DNA of 64,000 nt. Source: Phocaeicola_A sp045545095 (GTDB lineage Bacteria > Bacteroidota > Bacteroidia > Bacteroidales > Bacteroidaceae). How positions within the stretch are numbered: the stretch's first letter is position 1; each line of letters opens with the position of its first letter. Both the position numbers and the translations under genes were made by a program. The stretch is taken from positions 3,292 through 67,291 of the forward strand of contig JAZQAG010000049.1 in NCBI GenBank assembly GCA_045545095.1. Direction: 5' to 3'. The notes under the pieces are model-generated. The model searched no databases and had not been told where the DNA came from. It saw only the letters and a program-made list of their open reading frames with translations. Below are positions 41,894 to 50,584 of this stretch, one piece after another.

Positions 41894-44062
41894 ATGAGAA
41901 AGAAAAGCATCCTGATGGCGGTGCTGGCGATGGCCGCCATTGTATGGGCACAGCCCACCGTTGCACAGAAACGAACCGAAAGTACGGTGATTGAGAATCC
42001 ACAGTTCAGTGTAAGCAATACGGGCACACTCACCATCGACCGGGTGGAACTGTTACCGGACTCTACCCGCCTGCACATGACGGCCTATCACAGTCCGCGC
42101 AGTTGGGTGCACATTGCCCGCGAGACTTACATACGGGTAAAAGGCGAGAAGCTGACAATGACCTCGGCCGAGGGCATCACGCCCGATAAGGAGTTTTACT
42201 CGGACGAGACGAACCAGACGCACTTCGTGCTGAACTTTCCCGCTGTGGCCGCTGATGCACAGACACTGGACTTCTATGAAAGCGATTGCGAGGATTGCTT
42301 CAAGTTTTGGGATGTGGCACTGACCCCTGAGGCACAACAGATAGCGGTTTCTACTCCGGCAGACATTCAGGCTTGGGCAAATATCCCTGATGACGGCAAA
42401 CCATTGGTGACACCCACTTGGAAATCGGGAAAGGCTACGGTGAAGGGCTTCATCCGAGGGTACAAGCCTGAGATGGGAAAGGAAATAATTGTCTATTACG
42501 ATAATCCTGTGACTGGCATACAGGAGATGCACGGGATAGGAATAAAACCTGACGGCACATTCAATGCCAGTATCCCTATTGCCACAACAGATGCCAGTGT
42601 TTTCGCCAGAATGCCGAATTCCACCATTTCTTTCCTCATCGCCGAAGGCCAAGAGGTGGAAATGTACATAGACAGGGTAGCGGAGGTTCACCAGAGAATA
42701 CCAAACAAGGCTTTGCAAACCCAGCAGCAACAGACCATTTTCTTCCGTGGAGTACATGCCGACATCAACAACTGTTTGCAGACAGAAGAGGCAAAGTCAT
42801 TCGACACCCACATCCCGACCAAGAAGTATCTGAAGGATATTGCAGACATGAGTCTTGAAGAATACAAAAGCTATTACATGGATTTTTACCAGAAACAGTT
42901 GGCGGTTATGGAGGAGCTACCTTTCTCCAGTAAGATGAAGGAATTCCTTGGATTGGAGTTGAAGCAATATATCAGCCATTTTCTGTTCTTCGGAGACATG
43001 CACTTGGAGAGTGCTTTCCGCCAAAAGCACAATTTGGGCAGGAGGGACACACTCAAAGGCTATAACACCCCCGTCTTTACTGAAAAGTACTATTCGTTCC
43101 TGAAGGAACTGGACATGAATAATCCCAAAAACCTGCTTCATTCGGAATTTTCAAACAATGTGAACAGCTGCAAGTTCATCAACTATAATCTGTACGATTA
43201 CAACGCACTCATGCACTCCACAACAGCCAAAGAGTTTCTGAAGGAGAAGACGCTGAACCGTGAGGAAAAGAAACTGATGAAGAAGATAAGCGGTGTAAAG
43301 ACCATGCAGGAGTTCCGAGAACTTCTAAATAGAGATGAAGCATCGGCATCGACATGGAAGAATATGCAAGAGAGGTTCTATGATCTGATGAAAGGGCAAC
43401 GTATCCCATTACAGATACAGACGGCAGCCAAACTGATGGGTACGAAGAAGAGCATTGTGTTCGACCTGATGGCAGCACAAACCCTATGCGCCCCGTTGGA
43501 AGAGAAAATGCCTATCCCCGAAGAGGACTTCCATAAAGCCGAACAGTTGGAGAATCCTTTCTTTGCCGAATACATGAGAGAAAAGAATGCCGAACTGGCC
43601 GCCGAACTTGAAGCGCAGAAGCAGAAGGGAGGCTACACCATACACCAGGCAGGAGAGAGTCTGGGCGAAGCCCTATTGGTAGATATCGTGCAACAGTTCA
43701 AGGGGAAAGTAATCTTCATCGATCTATGGGCCACCTGGTGCGGTCCTTGCCGTTCGGCCATGACACGGTTTGAACCGATAAAAGAGAAGTTGCAAGAGTT
43801 GAAGGGTAAGGACTTGGCTTTCGTCTATCTGACCGACGAGAGCTCTCCCGAAAAGGCATGGAAAAACATGATTCCCAACATCAAAGGCGAGCACTACCGC
43901 CTCAGCAACTCCCAACTGGGCAGTCTGAAACTGATGTTCAACTTCACCGGCATCCCCTCGTACCTCATTGTAAGCAAAGAGGGAAAAGTTGTCTATTCAC
44001 ATGTCGGTTTCGAAGGTAACGAGAAGATTGCACGACTCCTGATAGAAGAGTTGAAGAAATAA
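41894..44062 (+). CDS. TlpA-like thioredoxin-fold protein, paralog 2
   Basis: 722 residues from ATG 41894 (residues before it in the long frame come from the leader). Signal peptide ends TVAQ. Residues ~30-140 form a beta domain (LTIDRVELLPDSTRLHMTAY ... FVLNFPAVAADAQTLDFYES) that reappears at the C-terminus of paralog 6. A DUF4369-like part, a long helical region, then the thioredoxin fold with WATWCGPCRSAM (Cys616, Cys619) and GIPSYLIVSKEGKV. First of a three-gene run with paralogs 3 and 4. Confidence 0.87.
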   Translation: MRKKSILMAVLAMAAIVWAQPTVAQKRTESTVIENPQFSVSNTGTLTIDRVELLPDSTRLHMTAYHSPRSWVHIARETYIRVKGEKLTMTSAEGITPDKEFYSDETNQTHFVLNFPAVAADAQTLDFYESDCEDCFKFWDVALTPEAQQIAVSTPADIQAWANIPDDGKPLVTPTWKSGKATVKGFIRGYKPEMGKEIIVYYDNPVTGIQEMHGIGIKPDGTFNASIPIATTDASVFARMPNSTISFLIAEGQEVEMYIDRVAEVHQRIPNKALQTQQQQTIFFRGVHADINNCLQTEEAKSFDTHIPTKKYLKDIADMSLEEYKSYYMDFYQKQLAVMEELPFSSKMKEFLGLELKQYISHFLFFGDMHLESAFRQKHNLGRRDTLKGYNTPVFTEKYYSFLKELDMNNPKNLLHSEFSNNVNSCKFINYNLYDYNALMHSTTAKEFLKEKTLNREEKKLMKKISGVKTMQEFRELLNRDEASASTWKNMQERFYDLMKGQRIPLQIQTAAKLMGTKKSIVFDLMAAQTLCAPLEEKMPIPEEDFHKAEQLENPFFAEYMREKNAELAAELEAQKQKGGYTIHQAGESLGEALLVDIVQQFKGKVIFIDLWATWCGPCRSAMTRFEPIKEKLQELKGKDLAFVYLTDESSPEKAWKNMIPNIKGEHYRLSNSQLGSLKLMFNFTGIPSYLIVSKEGKVVYSHVGFEGNEKIARLLIEELKK

Positions 44063-44072
44063 ACTAAAAACT

Positions 44073-45281
44073 ATGAAAAGAAAGAAAAGTATGCTGATGG
44101 CGGCACTGGTGATGGCCGCCGCAAGCCTGATGTCATTTGTAAGTGCATCGGAGGAAGAAACAATCGTAATTGAGGGAAAGCTGACCAATGTGCCAGACAG
44201 CATAGTATTGAGCCTGACCGAATGGGACGGGAATGTGGGAGATTGTGTGGCCACCGATACAGTGATAAATGGTAAGTTCCTGTTCGAGATAAAGACCGAT
44301 ATCAAAGAAGTACATCCAACCAGCATCAATTGCGATGCTTTCGGATTTTCGACTTCTGATTTCTTATGGATAGAACCGGGTGCCAAGGTGAAGATTACAG
44401 GCGATGGTCTGGACTACTCGGCATGGAAAATCAAAAGCAACGTGGCGGTGCAGAAGACTGAGAACCGTTTCCGCAAAGCTTCGGAAGAGGCATATAGCCA
44501 ATTGTATCAAATAGAGACCGAACTCTATACCATGACGGAAGCCAACGACAAAGGGAAGCGTTCCGACGAAGAAATCCAAAAGGTACGCGCCCGCATGAAT
44601 GAATTGAACAAGTTACAAAGAAATGTCCGTTCGGAAATACACAACAAGGAAAATGCCCTGCTCCCCGACATTACCCCCGACGAAGCATGGCTTACCCGAC
44701 TATATCAACTTTCACGCGCAGGCAGTTTCACCAATGACACGCTGAAACTTGCCCAAGCCAAAGAGCAATACGCACGTATGGACGAGCGGCTGAAGGCCAC
44801 TTTCCACGGACAAGGCATCACGACTTACCTCTTCCCCTTCAAAGTGGTGAAGGTGGGCGATATGATTCCCAATCTTGAATTGAAAGACACATCAGGTAAT
44901 ACCCACCGTCTGCAGGAACTGAAGGGGAAATATATCCTGCTCGACTTTTGGAGCAGCGGTTGTGCCCCTTGCATCGCAAGTTTTCCTGAACTGAAGACCC
45001 TCTCAGAACAGATGAAGGAGAAGATAGCGGTGGTAAGCGTCAGCGAAGATGGCGAAGAGATGTGGCGCAAAACCTCTGCCAAACACAGCATCACATGGAA
45101 CAATTGGAACGACCTGAAGCACAACAACGGCATCTTTGCCCACTTCGGAATACGCACCATCCCGCACTACTTCCTTATTTCGCCTGAAGGAAAGATTATT
45201 GCGACAGATATAGGTTACAGCAAAGGCAGCCTCTTCAAGTTTGTGAAAAAGACTATTGCAGAACATAACAAACAAGAATAA
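44073..45281 (+). CDS. TlpA-like thioredoxin-fold protein, paralog 3 (DUF4369)
   Basis: 402 residues; signal to about 26 (VSASEE). The DUF4369 domain (IVIEGKLTNVPDSIVLSL ... FLWIEPGAKVKITGDGLDYS) is followed by a coiled-coil-like stretch (~120-200) and a thioredoxin fold with FWSSGCAPCIASFPELK (Cys297, Cys300) and cis-Pro in RTIPHYFLISPEGK. CAPC rather than CGPC in the active site. It starts 10 bases after paralog 2 and 2 bases before paralog 4 in the same run. Confidence 0.88.
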   Translation: MKRKKSMLMAALVMAAASLMSFVSASEEETIVIEGKLTNVPDSIVLSLTEWDGNVGDCVATDTVINGKFLFEIKTDIKEVHPTSINCDAFGFSTSDFLWIEPGAKVKITGDGLDYSAWKIKSNVAVQKTENRFRKASEEAYSQLYQIETELYTMTEANDKGKRSDEEIQKVRARMNELNKLQRNVRSEIHNKENALLPDITPDEAWLTRLYQLSRAGSFTNDTLKLAQAKEQYARMDERLKATFHGQGITTYLFPFKVVKVGDMIPNLELKDTSGNTHRLQELKGKYILLDFWSSGCAPCIASFPELKTLSEQMKEKIAVVSVSEDGEEMWRKTSAKHSITWNNWNDLKHNNGIFAHFGIRTIPHYFLISPEGKIIATDIGYSKGSLFKFVKKTIAEHNKQE

Positions 45282-45283
45282 CC

Positions 45284-46477
45284 ATGATGAAAAGAAAGAA
45301 AAGCATTCTGATGGCGGTGCTGATGATGACCATCGCAAGCATGATACCCTGCAAGGCACAAGAGGCAAACGTATCCATTAAAGGGAAACTGACCAATGTG
45401 CCTGACAGCCTGTATCTCTACATCGTAGAGTTCGATAATCAAAGAGGAAGTACTACGGCACGTGGGGTCATGGCAAAGGGAGAACTTTCATTTGAATTCA
45501 AAACGAGAATAAACACTCCCCATTTAGCGACTATCCGTAATCACGAAATAGGATTCAAGCCATTGCACCTCATGTGGATAGAGCCTGGTGCACAGGTAAG
45601 AATTACGGGCGATGGATTGGATTATTCCACATGGAAAATCGAAAGTAATGTCAAAGCACAACAAAATGAAAACCGATTTCGGGAAGCAACCCAAAAGGAA
45701 GAAAGCAAACGGCACCAATTGAATATGGAAATCTGTCGTTTAGAGGAACTATATGGGAAAGCACAAGACCAACGGGAAATAAAGCAGAAATTGATAGAAC
45801 TCAGCAAACAATCGGATAGTATCTTCTATACAACCAAGGAGCGAGTATTGCCTTTGCTTGAAGAGCTTCCTGTAGATGAAGCATGGATGTTACGTCTGTT
45901 TGATAACAGTCAGACAAAAGAAATGAGTCCCCATCGCCGCAAGAATCTTATCGCATTAAGCCAACGCATGAATGAAGAACAAAAAAGTTCCTATTTTGGT
46001 AGAGCCATAATAACAAATCTCAATCCACCTCAATCTGTGACTATTGGACAGGAAATTCCAAATATTGTTTTGAAAGATACGTTAGGCAATCCCCACCGTC
46101 TACAGGAGTTACAAGGAAAATACCTGCTATTGGATTTCTGGAGTAGTGCTTGTGCCCCTTGCATCAAAAGTTTGCCCGAACTGAAGGAGATAGCCGAGGC
46201 TTTCAAAGATAATCTGACTATAGTCAGTATTAGTAGCGACCCTGAAACAGCATGGAAACGAGCTTCTCGGAAATACTCCCTTACAGGCCACAACTGGAAC
46301 GACCTACAGGGAAGCAACGGTATCTTTGCCCAATTTGGAATAGAAGGAACCCCTACATATCTCCTACTTTCCCCAGACGGGAAATTGATAGGTAAAGAAA
46401 CGGGATATAAATATGGATTCCTCTTCAAGTTCGTGAAAGAGACTATTGCGGGACTTAAAAAAGTGAGAAAAGAATAA
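45284..46477 (+). CDS. TlpA-like thioredoxin-fold protein, paralog 4 (DUF4369)
   Basis: 397 residues, arranged as paralog 3: signal (ending near IPCKAQE; the Cys has Pro before it and is not a good lipobox), DUF4369 (VSIKGKLTNVPDSLYLYIVE), helical linker, thioredoxin fold with FWSSACAPCIKSLPELK (Cys290, Cys293). It begins 2 bases after the stop of paralog 3. The gene is more AT-rich than paralog 3 despite close similarity. Confidence 0.87.
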   Translation: MMKRKKSILMAVLMMTIASMIPCKAQEANVSIKGKLTNVPDSLYLYIVEFDNQRGSTTARGVMAKGELSFEFKTRINTPHLATIRNHEIGFKPLHLMWIEPGAQVRITGDGLDYSTWKIESNVKAQQNENRFREATQKEESKRHQLNMEICRLEELYGKAQDQREIKQKLIELSKQSDSIFYTTKERVLPLLEELPVDEAWMLRLFDNSQTKEMSPHRRKNLIALSQRMNEEQKSSYFGRAIITNLNPPQSVTIGQEIPNIVLKDTLGNPHRLQELQGKYLLLDFWSSACAPCIKSLPELKEIAEAFKDNLTIVSISSDPETAWKRASRKYSLTGHNWNDLQGSNGIFAQFGIEGTPTYLLLSPDGKLIGKETGYKYGFLFKFVKETIAGLKKVRKE

Positions 46478-46506
46478 CTCCCCATGCGAATAGGAGTCAA
46501 AACACC

Positions 46507-46573
46507 AAACCACTAAATTTACACCTAATTTGGTGGTTGCAACCACTAATTTTACTATAAATTTGGCGGTTTG
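46507..46573. repeat. Tandem pair of inverted repeats before the DUF4143 ATPase
   Basis: Four half-sites: AACCACTAAATTT, AATTTGGTGGTT, AACCACTAATTTT and AAATTTGGCGGTT, in +,-,+,- order with 6- and 5-base spacers. The inner two abut at GC, making a perfect 14-bp palindrome GTGGTTGCAACCAC. The last half-site runs into the promoter. Confidence 0.8.
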
Positions 46574-46593
46574 AGAGAAATGTCCTACTTTTG
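46562..46593 (+). promoter_or_regulatory. Promoter of the DUF4143 ATPase gene
   Basis: TTTG (46562-46565), 20-base spacer, TACTTTTG (46586-46593); another TTTG (46570-46573) is 12 bases upstream. The -33 lies within the last half-site of the inverted-repeat array, so a protein bound there would block it. Confidence 0.65.
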
Positions 46594-46610
46594 CGGAAAA
46601 GAAAAAGGAT

Positions 46611-47735
46611 ATGATAGGAAGAAGCATTGAACGTACTATTTTGCGAGATTTTACACGGAAGAAGGTCATCGTCCTGCTGGGAGCCAGACAGGTGGGAAAG
46701 ACTACTTTGTTGGAGGGGCTGCACAACAAGAAAGAAAAAGTGCTCTCCATCAATTGCGATGACTTGGATGACACCCTATTGATAGAGGAGAAAACTTCTA
46801 CTGAGCTGAGAGCTTTGCTTGCTCCCTACGATATGGTGTTTATTGATGAGGCGCAACGGGTGAAGAATATCGGACTGACGCTGAAAAAGATAGGCGATCT
46901 GAAGCTCGACACAAAAGTAATAGTCACAGGCTCGTCGTCATTGGAATTGGCAGGAGAAGTAAACGAACCTGCCACTGGACGGTTAATAGAGTATCACCTG
47001 TTCCCCTTTTCGTTGGCCGAACTGGCAGCCGAGACATCGGAGCGGGAGGAACAGCGCATGCTGGAACAACGCCTGATTTATGGTCTATACCCCGAAGTGG
47101 TGACATTTCCCGGTGATGCCAAGCGCACGCTGATGACGCTGGCCAACAATTATCTGTACAAGGACTTGTTGGCGTACAAAGGCTTGAAGAAACCCGACAT
47201 CTTGCAGAAACTCGTCCGTGCACTGGCCCTTCAATTGGGCAGTGAAGTGTCGTACAACGAACTGAGTAATCTGCTTGGGGTCGATAAAGAGACGGTAGAG
47301 AACTACATCAACCTGTTAGAAAAGTGCTTCGTAATCTTTCGTCTGGACTCTTTCAGCCGCAATTTACGCAACGAAATCAAAAAGGGGAAGAAAATCTATT
47401 TCTACGACAATGGGATTCGAAATGCCGTGCTCTCCAACTTCGCTCCGGCAGAACTGCGCAACGACATGGGAGCTTTGTGGGAAAACCTAATGGTGAGTGA
47501 ACGGGTAAAGCGAAATGCCTATACCGGCAGCTATGCCCAGCTTTACTTTTGGCGTACCCATGACCAGAAAGAGATTGACCTGATAGAAGAAGAAGACGGA
47601 ATACTCCACACTTATGAATTCAAGTGGAGCGGAAAGGCAAAGGCCAAGCAACCGGCATCGTTCGCCACAGCTTATCCCGATTCTCCATTCTGTGTGGTTT
47701 CTCCTGAAAACTTTTGGGAGTTTGTAAGGATGTAA
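46611..47735 (+). CDS. AAA ATPase with C-terminal DUF4143
   Basis: 374 residues. Walker A: VLLGARQVGKTTLLEGL; Walker B: DMVFIDEAQRVKNIGLTLK; sensor-like VTGSSSLEL; then the TGRLIEYHLFPFSLAE stretch of the family. DUF4143 (~200-340) includes LGVDKETVENYINLLEKCFVIFRL and a PD-(D/E)XK-like FWRTHDQKEIDLIEEEDG with a following EFKW. The family is widespread, often alone, and its function is unsettled; a nuclease-like core is suggested by these motifs. It sits between TlpA paralogs 4 and 5 and may have been inserted there. Confidence 0.88.
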   Translation: MIGRSIERTILRDFTRKKVIVLLGARQVGKTTLLEGLHNKKEKVLSINCDDLDDTLLIEEKTSTELRALLAPYDMVFIDEAQRVKNIGLTLKKIGDLKLDTKVIVTGSSSLELAGEVNEPATGRLIEYHLFPFSLAELAAETSEREEQRMLEQRLIYGLYPEVVTFPGDAKRTLMTLANNYLYKDLLAYKGLKKPDILQKLVRALALQLGSEVSYNELSNLLGVDKETVENYINLLEKCFVIFRLDSFSRNLRNEIKKGKKIYFYDNGIRNAVLSNFAPAELRNDMGALWENLMVSERVKRNAYTGSYAQLYFWRTHDQKEIDLIEEEDGILHTYEFKWSGKAKAKQPASFATAYPDSPFCVVSPENFWEFVRM

Positions 47736-47748
47736 AAAACTAGAAACT

Positions 47749-48810
47749 ATGATGATGAAAAGAAAGAAAAGTATGCAGATGGTAGCACTGATGATGGCCG
47801 TCGTGAGCATGACACCCTGCAAGGCACAAGAGGAGAACATCAGCAAACAGCCAACGTCGTACATCGTTGAAGGGACATTAGCCGGATCGGCTGCAGATGA
47901 CATGGAAATAGTCCTCTATGATACAGAAAAAAGGCAAAATCTGAACAAGTCGGTCGTTACAGATGGCAAGTTCTATTTTACAGGGGTGGCCGACAGTGCC
48001 ATTGAATGTCAGGTAATCGTTCCCAAATACCAAGCTGAAGGTTACTCTGGAATCTTCATTCTGGAAAACGGACACATCCGCATGAATCTAAAAGAATCGG
48101 CCCATGCCCCACAAGGAACATTGCTCAATGATGAGTTCCGCAGAATCTTTGCATTGGAGGACAGCCTGAAACAGGCCAATGCTTCCGAGGAGGTTTACAA
48201 GACCTATTCATACCAAGTATTCCAAGGTCATGAAGATGATGCTATCGGATATGCTCTATTGAGAAGCCGTTTCTTCACGCATGCAGGAACAGATAGCGAA
48301 AAACGGGTTTTACTGGAGAGTCTGGGACCTAATTTGAAGCGTACTGGACACTACAATTTCCGCCTGAGCACTTGTGCTCCCAACCCACTCATCGGTCAGC
48401 ATCACAAAGAAATAAAAGGAACAGATGCCAACGGAGAAACCCTTGCTTTGTCAGCATTCATAGGCAAAGGGAATTATGTACTTATTGACATGTGGGCCAG
48501 TTGGTGTGCTCCCTGCAAAGGAGAGGTGCCTTATCTGAAGTACCTACATAATCAGTACAAAGACCGAGGATTGACCATTGTCGGCATATTCACATGGGAC
48601 AAGCCTGAAAATATGGCCAAAGCCATTGAAGAGGAAGGAATGACGTGGCCACAAATCATAGACACGGAGAAGATTGCCATGGAACAATACCAAGTAACAG
48701 GCATTCCTACCCTGGTACTTCTCTCTCCTGAAGGCAGAATCCTTGAAATGGATCTTAAATTCCGTGGCGAAAACATGGTGAAGACAGTCGAAAAGTATCT
48801 GACCAAATAG
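47749..48810 (+). CDS. TlpA-like thioredoxin-fold protein, paralog 5
   Basis: 353 residues. The first codons are nearly identical to those of paralog 4 (same TPCKAQE signal end). DUF4369-like domain (YIVEGTLAGSAADDMEIVLYD), then a thioredoxin fold with DMWASWCAPCKGEVPYLK (Cys253, Cys256) and cis-Pro in GIPTLVLLSPEGR, the best TlpA/ResA match of the set. It starts 13 bases after the ATPase and converges with the HipT-like gene. Confidence 0.88.
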   Translation: MMMKRKKSMQMVALMMAVVSMTPCKAQEENISKQPTSYIVEGTLAGSAADDMEIVLYDTEKRQNLNKSVVTDGKFYFTGVADSAIECQVIVPKYQAEGYSGIFILENGHIRMNLKESAHAPQGTLLNDEFRRIFALEDSLKQANASEEVYKTYSYQVFQGHEDDAIGYALLRSRFFTHAGTDSEKRVLLESLGPNLKRTGHYNFRLSTCAPNPLIGQHHKEIKGTDANGETLALSAFIGKGNYVLIDMWASWCAPCKGEVPYLKYLHNQYKDRGLTIVGIFTWDKPENMAKAIEEEGMTWPQIIDTEKIAMEQYQVTGIPTLVLLSPEGRILEMDLKFRGENMVKTVEKYLTK

Positions 48811-48857
48811 CTCATTCATCACCTCGTCAACAGAAACCTTGTCAACTATTCAGGTCA

Positions 48858-49808
48858 TCATCGTAGCATTGCAAGTTTATCTGCTATAATCACCCGATAT
48901 TGTTCCTGCATATCATCAGGAAGGAAAGAACTGTTGATAAACTCAAACCATTTGTCTTGGGCTTTCAGAAATTTGTTGAATACGTTATCCACCACCTTCT
49001 TATCTAAGCCCGAAGCCTGCATGGCAACCTCGAAATCGGACTTCTTTATTTTCCGTTTTCTCCCATTCAAGGTCAAAGCCAATTCTTCGGTATCTTCAGG
49101 CATTACTAAAGCCGTGGATAACATATCGTAGGCTGGTGAGAGTGTGTAAATCCCCGATTGTCTGCTATAAAGAGAAAAGTTTTTCAGGTGCATATCTGCG
49201 TTTCCCGTTATCCATGAGAAAACCACCAATTCCCAATAATTGACCAAATCCAATTTGGGAGCAGAGGAATGCTTCTGTATAACCTTCGCTATTTGTTCAT
49301 AAGAGCCTTTATATTTATGTTCGGTCAACCGTTCTGCCAATTGGCACATATCTTCCATAGGAAGTTTCTCCCCTTTGGAAGTACGGTCTACACGACGTGT
49401 GATATAGCACAGCTCACCATCAGCAAAGCGCACCAAACAATGAGGGACCGTTCGGATTTTGGCCAACTCGGCCAAATGCATCGTCAAGTCTTCAACCTCA
49501 GGCAAATAGGGGAATCGTTCTGTTTGTGGTTTCAGAATATATCGCCCCCATAACCCTACGATGGTAAAACGGTCTGTTTCGTTTTTACTTCCTTTATTTA
49601 TGTCTAACGACAACTTGGCCTGTACTCCTGTGAGCGTTGTCTGACTCCGTATCACTTGTCGGGCAAGATCTGTCAGGTTTTCACGTGTATAAGGCAATTC
49701 GGGTACAACCGGTGTTCCGAACATTTTCTTTGAACAGGCTTTATGAAAATCTTTTTCTCCTGTCGCAAGTTCTTTGTAACAATAAAGACATTTTTCCATA
49801 GTCATCAC
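48858..49808 (-). CDS. HipT-like Ser/Thr kinase toxin (HipA C-terminal domain)
   Basis: HipA-type kinases stop growth by phosphorylating a tRNA synthetase (GltX for HipA, TrpS for HipT). The 316 residues start with a Cys/His set (CLYCYKEL ... FHKACSKKMFG) typical of Bacteroidota members. Then TLTGVQAKLSLDI is the Gly-rich loop that is autophosphorylated in HipA (Thr in place of the usual Ser), GNADMHLKNFSLY the catalytic loop and SPAYDMLST the metal-binding Asp segment. The N-subdomain is missing and encoded by the preceding gene. Start overlaps that gene's stop (ATGA). Confidence 0.9.
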   Translation of the reverse strand: MMTMEKCLYCYKELATGEKDFHKACSKKMFGTPVVPELPYTRENLTDLARQVIRSQTTLTGVQAKLSLDINKGSKNETDRFTIVGLWGRYILKPQTERFPYLPEVEDLTMHLAELAKIRTVPHCLVRFADGELCYITRRVDRTSKGEKLPMEDMCQLAERLTEHKYKGSYEQIAKVIQKHSSAPKLDLVNYWELVVFSWITGNADMHLKNFSLYSRQSGIYTLSPAYDMLSTALVMPEDTEELALTLNGRKRKIKKSDFEVAMQASGLDKKVVDNVFNKFLKAQDKWFEFINSSFLPDDMQEQYRVIIADKLAMLR

Positions 49809-50134
49809 TCCATTTCATCTGTTATGGGTTCAACACCTACTGCACCAATACAGTCTTTGCAACAAGCCATGAGCAAGGACATGCGGTCGCGAGCATCAAT
49901 TTTCCAATTCTTTTCTGCGATATCAAGCAGCCATCCTTCCGGAATAAGTCCGTCAAAAAAGGGGAAAAGAATTTTGTCCCTATACGGATCTTCTGTCAAA
50001 GGAAGGGTAAGGCTTATGGCCTCAGCTTCATCTGAAGCGAGAAAACCTGCATCATATTGGAAGGTGTATCCGTTTTCATCTTCCGTAAGAACACCTGCCC
50101 TGATGCCACGCAATAATATTGTAGCCTGCTTCAT
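49805..50134 (-). CDS. HipS-like protein (separate HipA N-terminal subdomain)
   Basis: 109 residues matching only the N-terminal subdomain of HipA: GVLTEDENGYTFQYDAGFL, ISLTLPLTEDPY, LFPFFDGLIPEGWLLDIAEK and the MSLLMACCKDCIGAVGV end. In the HipBST system of E. coli the equivalent HipS is the antitoxin, unlike two-gene HipBA. It overlaps the HTH gene stop by one base (TAATG) and the kinase start by four, so all three are translated together. Confidence 0.88.
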   Translation of the reverse strand: MKQATILLRGIRAGVLTEDENGYTFQYDAGFLASDEAEAISLTLPLTEDPYRDKILFPFFDGLIPEGWLLDIAEKNWKIDARDRMSLLMACCKDCIGAVGVEPITDEME

Positions 50135-50349
50135 TATTCCTCACTTTTAATCATTCGAACTACCCCTATTTCACTACCAAAGAGGTTCAATATCTGGTTT
50201 ACCTTATCCATGCGAAGTGTCTGTTTACCTTGTTCCAATTCACGAACAAGGCGAAGTCCCACACCCGATTTTTCAGACAGCTCCACTTGCGTAAGGTTAT
50301 ACTGCCTGCGCATTGCTTTTACATACTTGGCTAATGTCATCTGTTCCAT
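50134..50349 (-). CDS. HipB-like helix-turn-helix repressor
   Basis: 71 residues of the Xre/HipB type: YVKAMRRQYNLTQVELSEKSGVGLRLVRELEQGKQTLRMDKVNQILNLFG. It would bind and repress its own promoter, where three ACCC-N4-GGGT palindromes lie at 41-base intervals. First gene of the three-gene unit. The start ATG is followed by a second ATG three codons on; either is possible. Confidence 0.92.
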   Translation of the reverse strand: MEQMTLAKYVKAMRRQYNLTQVELSEKSGVGLRLVRELEQGKQTLRMDKVNQILNLFGSEIGVVRMIKSEE

Positions 50350-50356
50350 AAATTAT

Positions 50357-50450
50357 ACCCTTTCGGGTGCAAAGTTAGCAACAATAATTCAAATTACACC
50401 CTTTCGGGTATAAAAATATTGTTCACGTTGCAAAATATACCTTTTCGGGT
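50357..50450 (-). promoter_or_regulatory. Three HipB operators at 41-base spacing
   Basis: ACCCTTTCGGGT occurs at 50357-50368 and 50398-50409, and ACCTTTTCGGGT (one change) at 50439-50450. The starts are exactly 41 bases apart, near four helical turns. The first lies just downstream of the -7 box, over the expected transcription start. Confidence 0.85.
50370..50393 (-). promoter_or_regulatory. Promoter of the hipBST-like operon
   Basis: Minus strand TAACTTTG (50370-50377) with TTTG (50390-50393) 12 bases upstream. It is flanked by operators 1 and 2. Confidence 0.6.
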
Positions 50451-50501
50451 ATAATCCGACAATCAAAAGCACCTCAAATCTCCTCACTTTTGGACAAAAA
50501 G

Positions 50502-50561
50502 AAAATCTAAATGGAAGTTTTTAAATTTTCTGCCACTTCCAAACGGGAACTTTTAGATTTT
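50502..50561. other. Long imperfect hairpin upstream of leader copy B
   Basis: AAAATCTAAA (50502-50511) pairs with TTTAGATTTT (50552-50561), and inside it TGGAAGT pairs with ACTTCCA (50512-50518 and 50535-50541). It lies between the Hip operators and the duplicated leader and could insulate the two divergent units. Confidence 0.55.
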
Positions 50562-50584
50562 TTCTCTGAAAAAGCAAAGTTTAG

